DNA of 64,000 bases from Burkholderiales bacterium (lineage in GTDB: Bacteria; Pseudomonadota; Gammaproteobacteria; Burkholderiales; Burkholderiaceae_D). Shown piece by piece: positions 21,316 to 31,220 of the stretch. The position numbers and the translations under genes were made by a program. Numbering within the stretch: the first letter of the stretch is position 1; every line of letters starts with the position of its first letter. The stretch spans positions 1-64,000 of the forward strand of contig JACQDW010000011.1 of assembly GCA_016200845.1 (NCBI GenBank). The letters are read 5' to 3'. A model generated the notes under the pieces. That model saw nothing but the letters and a program-made list of their open reading frames with translations. It was not told where the DNA came from and did no database searches.

Positions 21316-22878
21316 TCAGGTTGGATCGATCACCCCAGCAGCGATCATCCTCAGCGCCGTAAGACTAGGCACAAAAAAATACTCACCGCCACGGGTTTCC
21401 ACCAGCCGTGGAATTTTACTCAGCATATAGGGAGCGTCATCACTATCGGGATCGACTTGCAACACAGCCTTACTTGGAAAGCGCGCATCGCTACTATGAT
21501 TTCCCAGCAAAATTTCTTTGTCGCTGCCTGCCTGAAAATCATTGCCGTAATTGACCCATTGCTGTTGCACGAATTCAAATTGACGATTGATATCGGCATT
21601 GATCATCATGATAATAATGCCGTGATTGCCATCGTCCCGACTACGATCTTTCACCTGTCCATAAGGCAGCCCGCGACGCAATAAGCGACGACGATTTGCT
21701 AAAGCACCCGGCGTATCAAACGCCCCCGGATTGGCTATCATGCAGCCGGGTTTGTCGCCCTTCACCATCTCCAGCGAGGCGCGCGGATTGATGCGACGTA
21801 TATGCGCACTAAACGGGCACTTTGCGCCACTCATATCTTCGTCGTAAGTAAAATCACTGAGCATCTTGTCGCGCGTTGCCGCGTCTGCCTGCGCAAATGC
21901 CTGATCAAATTCAGCCTTACTTTTGGCATCCGGTGCACGCACCAAAGGCGCGCCATTATCGCGCCAGCGTCCGACAAATTTCGCCGCCAACAATTCTTTA
22001 CCGCCGGGATAATCTTTCGCATGCTGCTCCAAAAAACGGTCAAAAGTCGCGACGTTTTCATGTAATTTGCGGTACACCATATACGTACCATTACGCGCCA
22101 ATAAAACGGGTTGCGGTGCGGGCGGATATTCGTGCGCTTCATCGACATGGCCCAACAAAAATTCACCGGTCGCCAATGGTGCCCAACTGCCGTCTTCCAT
22201 CTGCTTGCCGCGCCCCTGCGCTTTTAAGTCGTAATCGGGCGCACCTTCAAATACCGGATCACCGATGCCATCGGTGTAGCCAAAGTGTTCTTTCGCCGTA
22301 GGCTTACCATCTTCCATGACAACACACACGTCCTGATAGTCCAACAGCGCGCCGTTGTCTGCCCTATGCCCACCGAGTATCACCACTTCGTCTTTATAAT
22401 TAGCCAGCAGGGAGAGCAACCATTGATAGCTCGCCTCCAGCAAAGCTGGCAGACGCGCATTGAGCGAAATAAAAATATGCACATCTTTGTCCCGCGTGTC
22501 GCGATTACCACGCCAGATCGGGTCCCAATTTTCTGGCGCACTGGGGCCATCATCGCCCAGCATATCGCGTCGCTGCTTCATGCCCTCGACAAACTCAGGC
22601 GAAAAACCATTTAAAGAAGCGCGAGGCAAGTCCAATTCTTTTAAACCCTGATACGCAAAAGCGATATTCACGGTCCAATCAGGCTGCTTAATTTGCCCCG
22701 GCTGATCACCCCATTCCACCGAAGAAGTCACTCGCCGCGTCACCTCGGCCACAAAGGCGCGGGCACGAGCCGAATGGCGGATATTCAAAAATACATAGCG
22801 CGCCACCGGATAGCCAAATCGTCCGTAAGCACGTATCACATTACCCTGAATGTCGGTCAGATCTAATTGGGTCGTCAT
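21316..22878 (-). CDS. DyP-type heme peroxidase
   Basis: GYTDG (GxxDG) motif, CPFSAHIRRINPR and LLRRGLPYG. Confidence 0.92.
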   Translation of the reverse strand: MTTQLDLTDIQGNVIRAYGRFGYPVARYVFLNIRHSARARAFVAEVTRRVTSSVEWGDQPGQIKQPDWTVNIAFAYQGLKELDLPRASLNGFSPEFVEGMKQRRDMLGDDGPSAPENWDPIWRGNRDTRDKDVHIFISLNARLPALLEASYQWLLSLLANYKDEVVILGGHRADNGALLDYQDVCVVMEDGKPTAKEHFGYTDGIGDPVFEGAPDYDLKAQGRGKQMEDGSWAPLATGEFLLGHVDEAHEYPPAPQPVLLARNGTYMVYRKLHENVATFDRFLEQHAKDYPGGKELLAAKFVGRWRDNGAPLVRAPDAKSKAEFDQAFAQADAATRDKMLSDFTYDEDMSGAKCPFSAHIRRINPRASLEMVKGDKPGCMIANPGAFDTPGALANRRRLLRRGLPYGQVKDRSRDDGNHGIIIMMINADINRQFEFVQQQWVNYGNDFQAGSDKEILLGNHSSDARFPSKAVLQVDPDSDDAPYMLSKIPRLVETRGGEYFFVPSLTALRMIAAGVIDPT

Positions 22879-22892
22879 AAGATTTCCTATGA

Positions 22893-23609
22893 TTATCTAT
22901 GATTATCAACAATCCGATATTTCCCCGCTGGCCAGGTCGGTGCAACGGTATCGCCAGGCGCGGTGCGTTGAAAAAAATCGCGTAAGTTTGCACGAATTTG
23001 CGCCGCATCCCGACCTTGATTGTCACTCGCAAATCGGACGAACTCTTGTTTTAGATAGAGTGCCTTTAACTGCTCCTCCAATGGCTCATCATTAGAGCCA
23101 TTAAAAAACAAAGACGTCGTCAATTGGCAGCGCTTCATATATGCGACAAAACTGGCCGCATCATGTACCGCATCAAAACCATAGCAATAGCCCCAAATTT
23201 CACCAATGCGATCGCCAATTGCTTCCCACATTCCGCTCAGATAGCCATCCAGATCTGCGCTCGCACCGCCATGAAAATTACAAGAGAAAATCAGATAGCG
23301 GTTCTTAAGATGATCTTCCTTAGGCACAGTTTTGCGCCGCATCACATCCGGCACCACGGGCAAAAAATCACTCAAAGGATCAGGCGCACAGCCACTGGGC
23401 AAAGACTCGGTATACACATCGTCGAGCACAAAGAATCGACACAAATAAGTCTGCGGCACCCGTGCCATAGGGCTGTTCACTTCAAAATTCCAGCTTTGCA
23501 GGCGATCGCGAATCACGTCTGCATAGGCAATTTCGTCTGGCGTGACGATATTTTTTATCGGTGACATTACCGTCAAGGCATAGGCATTTCCGCTCACATT
23601 ACCGGCCAT
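22893..23609 (-). CDS. uncharacterised protein, paralogue of the 23599-24399 product
   Basis: AGNVSGNAYALTVMSPIK N-terminus and FSCNFHGGASADLDGYL. Confidence 0.65.
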   Translation of the reverse strand: MAGNVSGNAYALTVMSPIKNIVTPDEIAYADVIRDRLQSWNFEVNSPMARVPQTYLCRFFVLDDVYTESLPSGCAPDPLSDFLPVVPDVMRRKTVPKEDHLKNRYLIFSCNFHGGASADLDGYLSGMWEAIGDRIGEIWGYCYGFDAVHDAASFVAYMKRCQLTTSLFFNGSNDEPLEEQLKALYLKQEFVRFASDNQGRDAAQIRANLRDFFQRTAPGDTVAPTWPAGKYRIVDNHR

Positions 23610-24399
23610 GTTGCTCTCCTCGTGTTGGCGTCGCCGCTGCTGGTGGCGGGCAATAAGCGCAATTCGCTGTCTCTATCTCATTCTGCAATCGACCGTCATG
23701 CCAGCGTTGTCTGCGTTCGACCTGATAGGCAGACATACTGACGATAGGTGTGGGGTGCATGTCGCCTAGGTCATGCTGCAAGCCGCGCAACAGCGCACGG
23801 TAACGACGCATGAAAGCCTCATTACTTTCGTTCTCGTTTGAGTGCTGCTGAAAATCGATTAGGGCATCTTTCACGGCTTTGGCGCTCTTCACATCGTTCG
23901 ACGCGGCGAGCGGATAGGCGTTGTAATAGTGGATGGTCTCGATTTGGTTGTAACGGATATAGTGATGAAAAGGCGTCAACGGGACTGATTTGGGATAGCG
24001 GATATTCCACTTCCAAAACAAATCAAGCCCACCCGGAATCGCAAACGTAAACGAATCAACATACTGATCCCAACTGCCATTGAAATTACTGAAAAACAGC
24101 ATGTAGGAATAATTCAATTCCTCTTTCGGCTGCTCTGGTGCCAGATGTGGAAACTGCTTGCGCCCGATGATGACCCAACGCGCATAATGTATCAAAGACA
24201 GCGTGATCAAACCACGCAAAGTGGACGGTCGCTTCAACGCAACCCAAAAGAATAATTTATTCACCCATGCGGTATACCAACGCACAGGCGTAATCACATT
24301 CATGGCATACGCTTTACCTGCGATATTCGACATACTCATTCCTCCCAACATAGAACAGCTGAAGAAAGACTGAACACCCGATGACGACGATTGCGACAC
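23599..24399 (-). CDS. uncharacterised protein, paralogue of the 22893-23609 product
   Basis: SNIAGKAYAMNVITPVR N-terminus and FFSNFNGSWDQYVDSF. Confidence 0.65.
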   Translation of the reverse strand: MSQSSSSGVQSFFSCSMLGGMSMSNIAGKAYAMNVITPVRWYTAWVNKLFFWVALKRPSTLRGLITLSLIHYARWVIIGRKQFPHLAPEQPKEELNYSYMLFFSNFNGSWDQYVDSFTFAIPGGLDLFWKWNIRYPKSVPLTPFHHYIRYNQIETIHYYNAYPLAASNDVKSAKAVKDALIDFQQHSNENESNEAFMRRYRALLRGLQHDLGDMHPTPIVSMSAYQVERRQRWHDGRLQNEIETANCAYCPPPAAATPTRGEQHGR

Positions 24400-24702
24400 G
24401 ACTTAAACTTGACCAGCGTCAAAGCAAATCTGGACTCAAAAAGTGTGCAACCTGCAAAATCGAAAGTCAATGAGTAAATTATTTGCATGCTTCATTTATT
24501 AAACAAAAGTACCCTTCTCCATCTTTAATTACGCATACTTACAACAACTTTCATCAAAATCAGAAGTGAGGCATCCGAATTACTCTGACATCCACAAAAA
24601 TATGTAAAGCAGACTTGACATTCAATTTATCTTCTATATGATGTCAAGCATGCTTTACAGAACAAAGCGAAAACAACCTGAATAATTCGATAGGAGCACC
24701 AC

Positions 24703-25113
24703 ATGCTGAAGAATGAAACGTCCAAAAAAGACCGTGCCATCGCAAAAAAATATTTAATCGAACTAGGACTCGCATTGGGTCTTTATATGGTCACCCTCAT
24801 CACCTCTATCCATTTCGCCAAAGACATGGAAGCTGGCACCCTACGTACACTCATCGTCTTGACGCCCACCTTGCCTGGCCTGGGCGCACTGTTTGCCATA
24901 ACACGCGCCGTCAATCGCATGGACGATTATGGTCGCATGCGCATGTTGGAAGTGATGGCACTATCCGGCGGCATCACCGCTTTTCTCGCATTTAGCTATG
25001 GTTTTTTGGAAGGGATGGGCTATCCCAAGCAAAGCGGATTTACTTTCTACGCCGTCTTTATGTTGGGTTGGTTTGTGATCGGCTTGATCCGCAAGTTTCT
25101 GGAGCGTGAATAA
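24703..25113 (+). CDS. integral membrane protein paired with XRE regulator
   Basis: four predicted TM segments; stop directly abuts the HTH gene. Confidence 0.65.
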   Translation: MLKNETSKKDRAIAKKYLIELGLALGLYMVTLITSIHFAKDMEAGTLRTLIVLTPTLPGLGALFAITRAVNRMDDYGRMRMLEVMALSGGITAFLAFSYGFLEGMGYPKQSGFTFYAVFMLGWFVIGLIRKFLERE

Positions 25114-25304
25114 TGCGCAATATCGTAAAAGAACTACGCACAGAAAAAGAGTGGAGCCAGGCGACACTGGCCGACCATCTCGACGTCTCGCGCCAAACAG
25201 TCAACGCCATAGAAACCGGTCGTTACGACCCCAGCTTGCCTCTGGCATTCACCATCAGCAAGCTATTTGGGAAACCGATAGAGAAGATATTTTTTGAGGA
25301 TTGA
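25113..25304 (+). CDS. XRE-family HTH regulator
   Basis: MRNIVKELRTEKEWSQATLADHLDVSRQTVNAIETGRYDPSLPLAFTISKLF. Confidence 0.9.
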   Translation: MRNIVKELRTEKEWSQATLADHLDVSRQTVNAIETGRYDPSLPLAFTISKLFGKPIEKIFFED

Positions 25305-25331
25305 GTCGAAAATCGCGGCTCTGTCATTTAC

Positions 25332-26102
25332 TCAATTAAGCAAACGCTCCACCGCTTTTATCCCCTCTCGGGCAGTCAAGGTCACGCTGGTGGCTTTGGC
25401 TTGCCATTGAGTTGCCAATTGCTCCGCCTTAGTGCGATTTTCTGCGCTGAGCTCTTGCGCAGCTTTGGCTATGTCGCCTTGCAATTTGTTGATCAACTTT
25501 TTATCTTCGTCACGTTGCACAGGCAAAGTGTTGAATTTGGCAGCGATGAGATCAGCGGCGACTTTGGTATAGACATAAGCGAGCACAGAGTCGGCGTCGG
25601 GAAAGCGTTTAGACGCGTGTAGCAAAGCAAACTGCATCATCGACGCAAACTCACCTTGATCCGCAGCAGCACGTAACCAGAGTGCCGTGTTCTTATAGTC
25701 CTGCCGCTTATAGAAAATCAAAGCCACATCGTGTTGAGCCAAAGAATAACCAGCTTGCGCTGCGCGCATTTTCCAGTCAAAAGCCTGCGCCTCATCCTTC
25801 AACAAACCAAACTGTCCTGCGTAATAACATCCCAATTTATATTGCGCCAGTGGATTGCCATTTTCCGCCGCTTTGCGAAACCAGACCAACGCCGACTGCG
25901 GATTTTTTTTCGCGCCACCGTTGCCACTATTGAGCATCATGCCTAAGTGATACTGCAGCTCCGCTTCTTCTGCACTACCAGCACTTAGCTTCTCCACTTG
26001 CGCCTGCGCTTTTGCATACAAGGAGAGTTCCGCAGACCAGGCGACTGACATGTGCGCCGCGCAAAACAAAGACAGGGAGAACAACAGAGAATTCAATTTC
26101 AT
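25332..26102 (-). CDS. Sel1-repeat/TPR-like secreted protein
   Basis: AEELQYHLGMMLNSGNGGAKKNPQSALVWFRKAAENGNPLAQYKLGCYYAGQ. Confidence 0.8.
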   Translation of the reverse strand: MKLNSLLFSLSLFCAAHMSVAWSAELSLYAKAQAQVEKLSAGSAEEAELQYHLGMMLNSGNGGAKKNPQSALVWFRKAAENGNPLAQYKLGCYYAGQFGLLKDEAQAFDWKMRAAQAGYSLAQHDVALIFYKRQDYKNTALWLRAAADQGEFASMMQFALLHASKRFPDADSVLAYVYTKVAADLIAAKFNTLPVQRDEDKKLINKLQGDIAKAAQELSAENRTKAEQLATQWQAKATSVTLTAREGIKAVERLLN

Positions 26103-26342
26103 TGCCAGCTCCTTTAAAAAGAACCGCAGTGTAGAGACGGGACCGAGAAAGCCACATGATTGTCAATGAAGTAGCGTCTGGCTCGCCCATTTGGTGCGTA
26201 AGGCAAATTGAGAGTCGATCGCATTTCCTGTCTTTTTATTCCCAATGCCTCAATGTGGAATTAGTCACGAAAATCGCGCAACAGTGGCTCAACTGTTACA
26301 ATTAATACCAATCTTTCAGCCAATTAATGTGGAGAACCAAAA

Positions 26343-27416
26343 ATGAGCGTTAGTGAAACTCCTCCAAGCCTCTTGCCACCTCCCGTCGGCTATGCCGACT
26401 GGCTGGCCGACTTGAAAGGTCGCATTCACAACGCACAGCAGCGCGCAACATTCGCAGTCAACCGCGAGCTCGTAATACTGTATTGGCAAATCGGCCGAGA
26501 CATTCTGGCGCGCCAAAGCGAACAGGGCTGGGGCAGTAAGGTGATAGAACGTTTGGCGCTAGATTTACGTGCTGCGTTTCCTGATATGAAAGGTTTTTCG
26601 CCGCGTAATCTCAAATACATGCGCGCATTTGCGGATGCCTGGCCTGACGTGGAATTTGTGCAAGAGGTGCTTGCACAATTACCGTGGTACCACCAATTGG
26701 CGCTACTGGACAAACTAGCTAGCCCCGAAACCCGCCGCTGGTATGCGACCAAAGCGATCGCACACAACTGGTCGCGCAACATCCTCGTAATGCAAATCGA
26801 AACCCGTCTTTTGGAACGTAGCGGCACTGCGGTCACTAATTTCGAGGTCAGTTTGCCCAAGCCACAGTCTGATTTAGCCCGCGAATCGCTAAAAGACCCC
26901 TACCGTTTAGACTTTCTCGGTTTGAGCGACGGGGCGCAGGAACGCTAAATCTAAAACGCCTTAGTAAAACATGTCACCGATTTTCTTTTAGAATTGGGTG
27001 CAGGTTTTGCCTTTATTGGTCGCCAAGTGCTGCTGGATGTGGGTGGCGACGAGTTCTTTATTGATCTGCTGTTCTATCACCTCAAACTGCGCTGCTATGT
27101 GGTGATTGAACTCAAGGGCGGCAAATTCAAACCAGAACACTTGGGTCAGCTAGGTTTTTATCTGACCGCCATGGATCGCCAAGTCAAAAGTGAACACGAT
27201 AATCCCACCATCGGCCTTCTGCTCTGCAAGAGTAAGAATAAAGTGGTGGCCGAATATGCCTTGGGCGACAGAACCCAGCCTATGGGCATCGCCGAATACA
27301 AACTCTTAGAATCCCTGCCTGCCGAGTTGCGAACCAGCTTGCCCAGTATCGAACAAATTGAGCGTGAACTGGCTGATGCTGGTGACAGTAACTACGTTGA
27401 CGAGCCAGAGACTTAA
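26343..27416 (+). pseudogene. DUF1016/PDDEXK (YhcG-like) nuclease gene interrupted by two in-frame TAA codons
   Basis: ORFs 26343-26948 and 26994-27416 lie in one frame; joining them restores ...GAQER-x-I-x-NALVKHVTDFLLELGAGFAFIGRQ... Confidence 0.75.
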
Positions 27417-27426
27417 ACCAATACTG

Positions 27427-28980
27427 CTAATGACTCGTCCCCTCAGAGCGCGTAATTTTATTGAAGACATTATATTTTCCAGATGGCTTTTTCATGGGTA
27501 GTCGCTTGACTTCTTTTAACGTCATGGCGTCATAGATCACCAACTCGCCCTCCATTTCCCAGATGCTGACCAGCGCAAATTTTCCGTCGCGGGTGAATTC
27601 GGTGTGGGCGGCGACTTTGCCCGGGCTGGGTTTGAGTTGCTTCACCACTTCCAGACTTTGTTTGTCGATGATTTGAATCACATCCCTGTCTCTTTTTCCG
27701 TTAAAGACATCGACCCAGGCATAAGGATTATTTTCATGGCTGCGCATAAAAAATCCCGGGCCTGCCGTCGGAATTTGTTTGATGGTTTGCCAGTTTTTCA
27801 TATCGATGACCGTCACCAAACCTTCCTTCAAATTCGGTGATGCTAAGACAGGATGCCCGTGATAACTCCAACTGATGCCTGAGCCCAAATGCGGCATGCC
27901 GGGCAGATCGACGCTGGCGATTTTTCTGGCGATGTTGAGGTTAATGACTTGCCCTTTTCCTTCACGCGAGGCGCCGATTAAATGATCGTAATTTGCATCG
28001 AAGAAAAAATCATCGAGAAAATCATCAAGGCGTATTCTGCGGGCGGCGAATGGTCCAGGCAGTGCTAAGCCTTCCGCCATTTTATAGTCGTGCACCAAGC
28101 CCGGATAGACAGGTGCTGGATGATCGTCATACGACATTTCCCAGACTTCAGGAATGTCTTTTAAGGCAGCGACAAAACTATGGCGCGGCGCGGCATCATA
28201 GACCGCGGAGACGCGGGAGGATTTGCCCTGATCATCTTTCACATCGATGACGCGTATCGGACTCAGGTCGCGGGTATCTAATGCCACCAGCGTGTTGGGG
28301 TAATAGTTCGCCACCATCGCATACCGCCCATCGCCAGAGACCGCCATATTGCGCGTATTGATGCCAGCCCGCACTTCGGCCACCAGTTTTAAATTCCAAA
28401 TATCGTATTTTGCAATCCAGCCGTCGCGTGAAGCAAAATACACATAACGACCATCGGGTGAAAACTTAGGCCCGCCATGCAAGGCATAACGTGTAGGAAA
28501 ACGCTGTATCACTTCAAATTTATCGCCATCTAAAATGCTGGCGTGATGGTCGCCCGTTTCCACTACCACAAATAGATTCAAAAGATCAGCGACAAACACC
28601 GGTTTGTTTGGCAAATCAGTGTGATGGACGATACGTGATGCACGAATTTCCTCCATGCCCCACGCCGGAAGTTTGGCGAGTGGCGTATAAATAAAATCGC
28701 TCAACGCTTGCAATTCATCTGTATTTAATTGCGTTTGAAACCCGGGCATTTGTGTCGCGATTCTACCTTCGCTAATGGTTTTCAAAGCCTCCGATTTGCG
28801 CAGACGCTCCAGATTGCCGGGCAATAAGGCGGGCCCTGCTGCACCCAAGCGATCTGCGCCATGACAGACGGCACAATGTTGTTGATATAGCGCTTGTACC
28901 TTCGTCACATCGACTTCGGCATACGCAAATCCCGTCAATAAACTCATGCTAAACAACACATATTGACATATCGTTTTCAT
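27427..28980 (-). CDS. nirN: cytochrome c / d1-type protein, NirN-like
   Basis: CAVCH heme motif plus d1 beta-propeller; C-terminus KKPSGKYNVFNKITRSEGTSH. Confidence 0.75.
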   Translation of the reverse strand: MKTICQYVLFSMSLLTGFAYAEVDVTKVQALYQQHCAVCHGADRLGAAGPALLPGNLERLRKSEALKTISEGRIATQMPGFQTQLNTDELQALSDFIYTPLAKLPAWGMEEIRASRIVHHTDLPNKPVFVADLLNLFVVVETGDHHASILDGDKFEVIQRFPTRYALHGGPKFSPDGRYVYFASRDGWIAKYDIWNLKLVAEVRAGINTRNMAVSGDGRYAMVANYYPNTLVALDTRDLSPIRVIDVKDDQGKSSRVSAVYDAAPRHSFVAALKDIPEVWEMSYDDHPAPVYPGLVHDYKMAEGLALPGPFAARRIRLDDFLDDFFFDANYDHLIGASREGKGQVINLNIARKIASVDLPGMPHLGSGISWSYHGHPVLASPNLKEGLVTVIDMKNWQTIKQIPTAGPGFFMRSHENNPYAWVDVFNGKRDRDVIQIIDKQSLEVVKQLKPSPGKVAAHTEFTRDGKFALVSIWEMEGELVIYDAMTLKEVKRLPMKKPSGKYNVFNKITRSEGTSH

Positions 28981-30224
28981 ACTTGCGTCTCCTCCGCCTT
29001 CACTTTAGCGCTAGGCAGACCTTCGTCCAATTTCAATTTAAAGTAAGGCACGGTCTTCAAACGCGCAGCATCGCCATGCACGCCTATTTCCGCGTCCGAC
29101 AAATAACAGGCAGGATCCTCTTGCCAGGGATCGCCGGTCAATTGCAGTGCACGCACCCGCGTATTGCCGCCACACACATCAACATAGGAACAAGCTGCAC
29201 AGCGCCCTTTTAGTGGACGTGGATGCGACTTCAAACCCGCCATCAAAGGGTCGCTAGTGTCTTGCCAGATTTCGGAGAAAGCTCGCTCGCGCACATTACC
29301 CAAATTGTGATGCCACCAAAATGTATCGGGATGCACATTGCCCAGATTATCGATATTGGCGACATTCACGCCCGATGCATTACCTCCCCACAGCGCCAAT
29401 TTGGCGCGCAGATCCGCTTCTCTTTCTGGGAAACGCTGACGCAACCACTGCAATAAATACACGCCATCGGCATCGTTATTTCCAGTCACGAATTCTTTAT
29501 TTTTTCCCGCCTGCAGCGCTTGCCAACAAGTGTCGAACAACAAGTCCATGGCCTTGCGCGTGGTCTCTAAGAACGCATCATGCTCACGATTTTTGTTGCC
29601 ACGCCCGGCATAATTTAAATGCGACAAATAAAATTTATCGATGCCTTCGTCTTCGACCAATTGCAGCAAAGCAGGCAGATCATGCGCATTGTCTTGAGTG
29701 AGCGTAAAACGCACCCCCACCTTAATTCCGGCATCGCGACACAAACGCACTGCATGCAAAGACGATGCAAACGCACCTTCTTTGCGACGAAACCGGTCAT
29801 GGGTTTCGCGTATGCCATCCAAACTCACACCGACATAATCAAAACCAACTTGCGCGATGCGCTCAATATTTGCTTCGTTGATCAAGGTACCGTTGCTCGA
29901 CAAGCCAACATAAAACCCCATCGCCTTTGCCGCATCTGCGATGGTATAAATATCTTCACGCAGCAAAGGTTCGCCACCCGACAAAATCAAGACTGGCACG
30001 CCAAATGCGCGCAAGTCTTTCATCACGCTCAGCACTTCGTCAGTGCTAAGCTCGCCCTGAAAATCTTTGTCCGCCGAAATCGAATAGCAATGTTTGCAGG
30101 TGAGATTGCAGCGTCGTATCAGATTCCAGATCACCACCGGACCTGGCGGATTTTTTCTCACTGTATTGGCTGGTAGTGGCGTGGGGTGAGCAATCTCACG
30201 CATGTAGTGCGTCATTCTGAACAT
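28977..30224 (-). CDS. nirJ: heme d1 biosynthesis radical SAM protein NirJ
   Basis: CNLTCKHCYS radical SAM motif; C-terminal CAACSYVDVCGG; cluster context. Confidence 0.9.
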   Translation of the reverse strand: MFRMTHYMREIAHPTPLPANTVRKNPPGPVVIWNLIRRCNLTCKHCYSISADKDFQGELSTDEVLSVMKDLRAFGVPVLILSGGEPLLREDIYTIADAAKAMGFYVGLSSNGTLINEANIERIAQVGFDYVGVSLDGIRETHDRFRRKEGAFASSLHAVRLCRDAGIKVGVRFTLTQDNAHDLPALLQLVEDEGIDKFYLSHLNYAGRGNKNREHDAFLETTRKAMDLLFDTCWQALQAGKNKEFVTGNNDADGVYLLQWLRQRFPEREADLRAKLALWGGNASGVNVANIDNLGNVHPDTFWWHHNLGNVRERAFSEIWQDTSDPLMAGLKSHPRPLKGRCAACSYVDVCGGNTRVRALQLTGDPWQEDPACYLSDAEIGVHGDAARLKTVPYFKLKLDEGLPSAKVKAEETQV

Positions 30225-30249
30225 AGTTTTCTCTTGATATAAATTTCTA

Positions 30250-30717
30250 TCACAAACGCATTCCTGTTTTTTTCAAAATCCGTTTGCTATACAAAATCGA
30301 TTTCTCTTGCACAAAATCACCTAGCAATCGCGCAATCAAGACCGCCTTTTGTTCCACTTCTTCTCTGGTCTGCGCATGCACCATCGCAAATAAGTTATAC
30401 GGCCAGTCTGGCAAAGCACGGGGACGCTGATAGCAATGGCTGACAAAGCTCAAGGCGCCCACTTCTTGCCCCAGTCTTTCGATCTGCGCATCATCGACAT
30501 TCCAAACTGTCATACCATTGGCGCGATAGCCCAGCGCATAATGGTTAGGCACGACGCCGATACGTCGCACCATGCCTGCCGCTTGCATTGCTCTTAGTCG
30601 TTGCATGACTTCTTCGGCATCGATGCCTAGCTGCTCAGCGATATGATGATATGGGCGCGGCAGCAAAGCTAAGCCAGCTTGGCACGCGACCACGATAGAA
30701 CGATCAATCGCGTCCAT
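30250..30717 (-). CDS. nirH: Lrp/AsnC-like siroheme decarboxylase subunit (NirH-like)
   Basis: MRRIGVVPNHYALGYRANGMTVWNV...CYQRPRALPDWPYNLFAMVH; cluster position. Confidence 0.75.
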   Translation of the reverse strand: MDAIDRSIVVACQAGLALLPRPYHHIAEQLGIDAEEVMQRLRAMQAAGMVRRIGVVPNHYALGYRANGMTVWNVDDAQIERLGQEVGALSFVSHCYQRPRALPDWPYNLFAMVHAQTREEVEQKAVLIARLLGDFVQEKSILYSKRILKKTGMRL

Positions 30718-31220
30718 CAGTCCTCCACCTGCAACTTCAGCTCAACAAAAAATTCGCGCATTTTTGGAAAATTTTTCACTTCACACTGCGTTTTATCTTC
30801 TATCAAACGTATCGCTTCATCGATCTGATCTGGTGCCTCGCACGCCAAGACAAACCACATATTCAGCGCATGGTCGCGTTCATAATTATGCGCAACCTGC
30901 GGCAAGGCATTCACCACAGCCGCCACCTCGTCAAATCGTTCTGGTGGCGCGTGCAAGGCAGCCAAGGTAAAAGCGCCACCCATACGTTCGATCTGAAACA
31001 AGGGCCCGATGCGCGTCAAGATGCCCTGTCCCAGCAAAGAGCGCAGTAGTTCCAACAATTCCATCTCACTCATCCCCAAGCGTTGCGCCGCCTCCAGATA
31101 AGGGCGTTCGCAAATGCCTATCCCGCTTTGCAGGTGATTGATGACCGCTTTTTGTTGTGGGCTAAACGCAGGCAAGATGTTCCCCCTGCTCTGTTGTGAT
31201 AGTGGGTGTGGGCGCGCCAT
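30717..31220 (-). CDS. nirG: Lrp/AsnC-like siroheme decarboxylase subunit (NirG-like)
   Basis: ILTRIGPLFQIERMGGAFTLAALHAP...HNYERDHALNMWFVLAC; cluster position. Confidence 0.72.
   Translation of the reverse strand: MARPHPLSQQSRGNILPAFSPQQKAVINHLQSGIGICERPYLEAAQRLGMSEMELLELLRSLLGQGILTRIGPLFQIERMGGAFTLAALHAPPERFDEVAAVVNALPQVAHNYERDHALNMWFVLACEAPDQIDEAIRLIEDKTQCEVKNFPKMREFFVELKLQVED

Noticed and set aside
24703-25304. Membrane protein plus XRE regulator as a novel system
   Set aside because: This HTH plus small integral membrane protein pairing is common; no further evidence of novelty.
26946-26954. Programmed stop-codon readthrough or recoding in the DUF1016 gene
   Set aside because: Two TAA codons one codon apart, with no recoding structure evident; mutation is simpler.
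27427-28980. Calling this gene nirS
   Set aside because: The C-terminus and overall length fit NirN better than cytochrome cd1 nitrite reductase; left as NirN-like.
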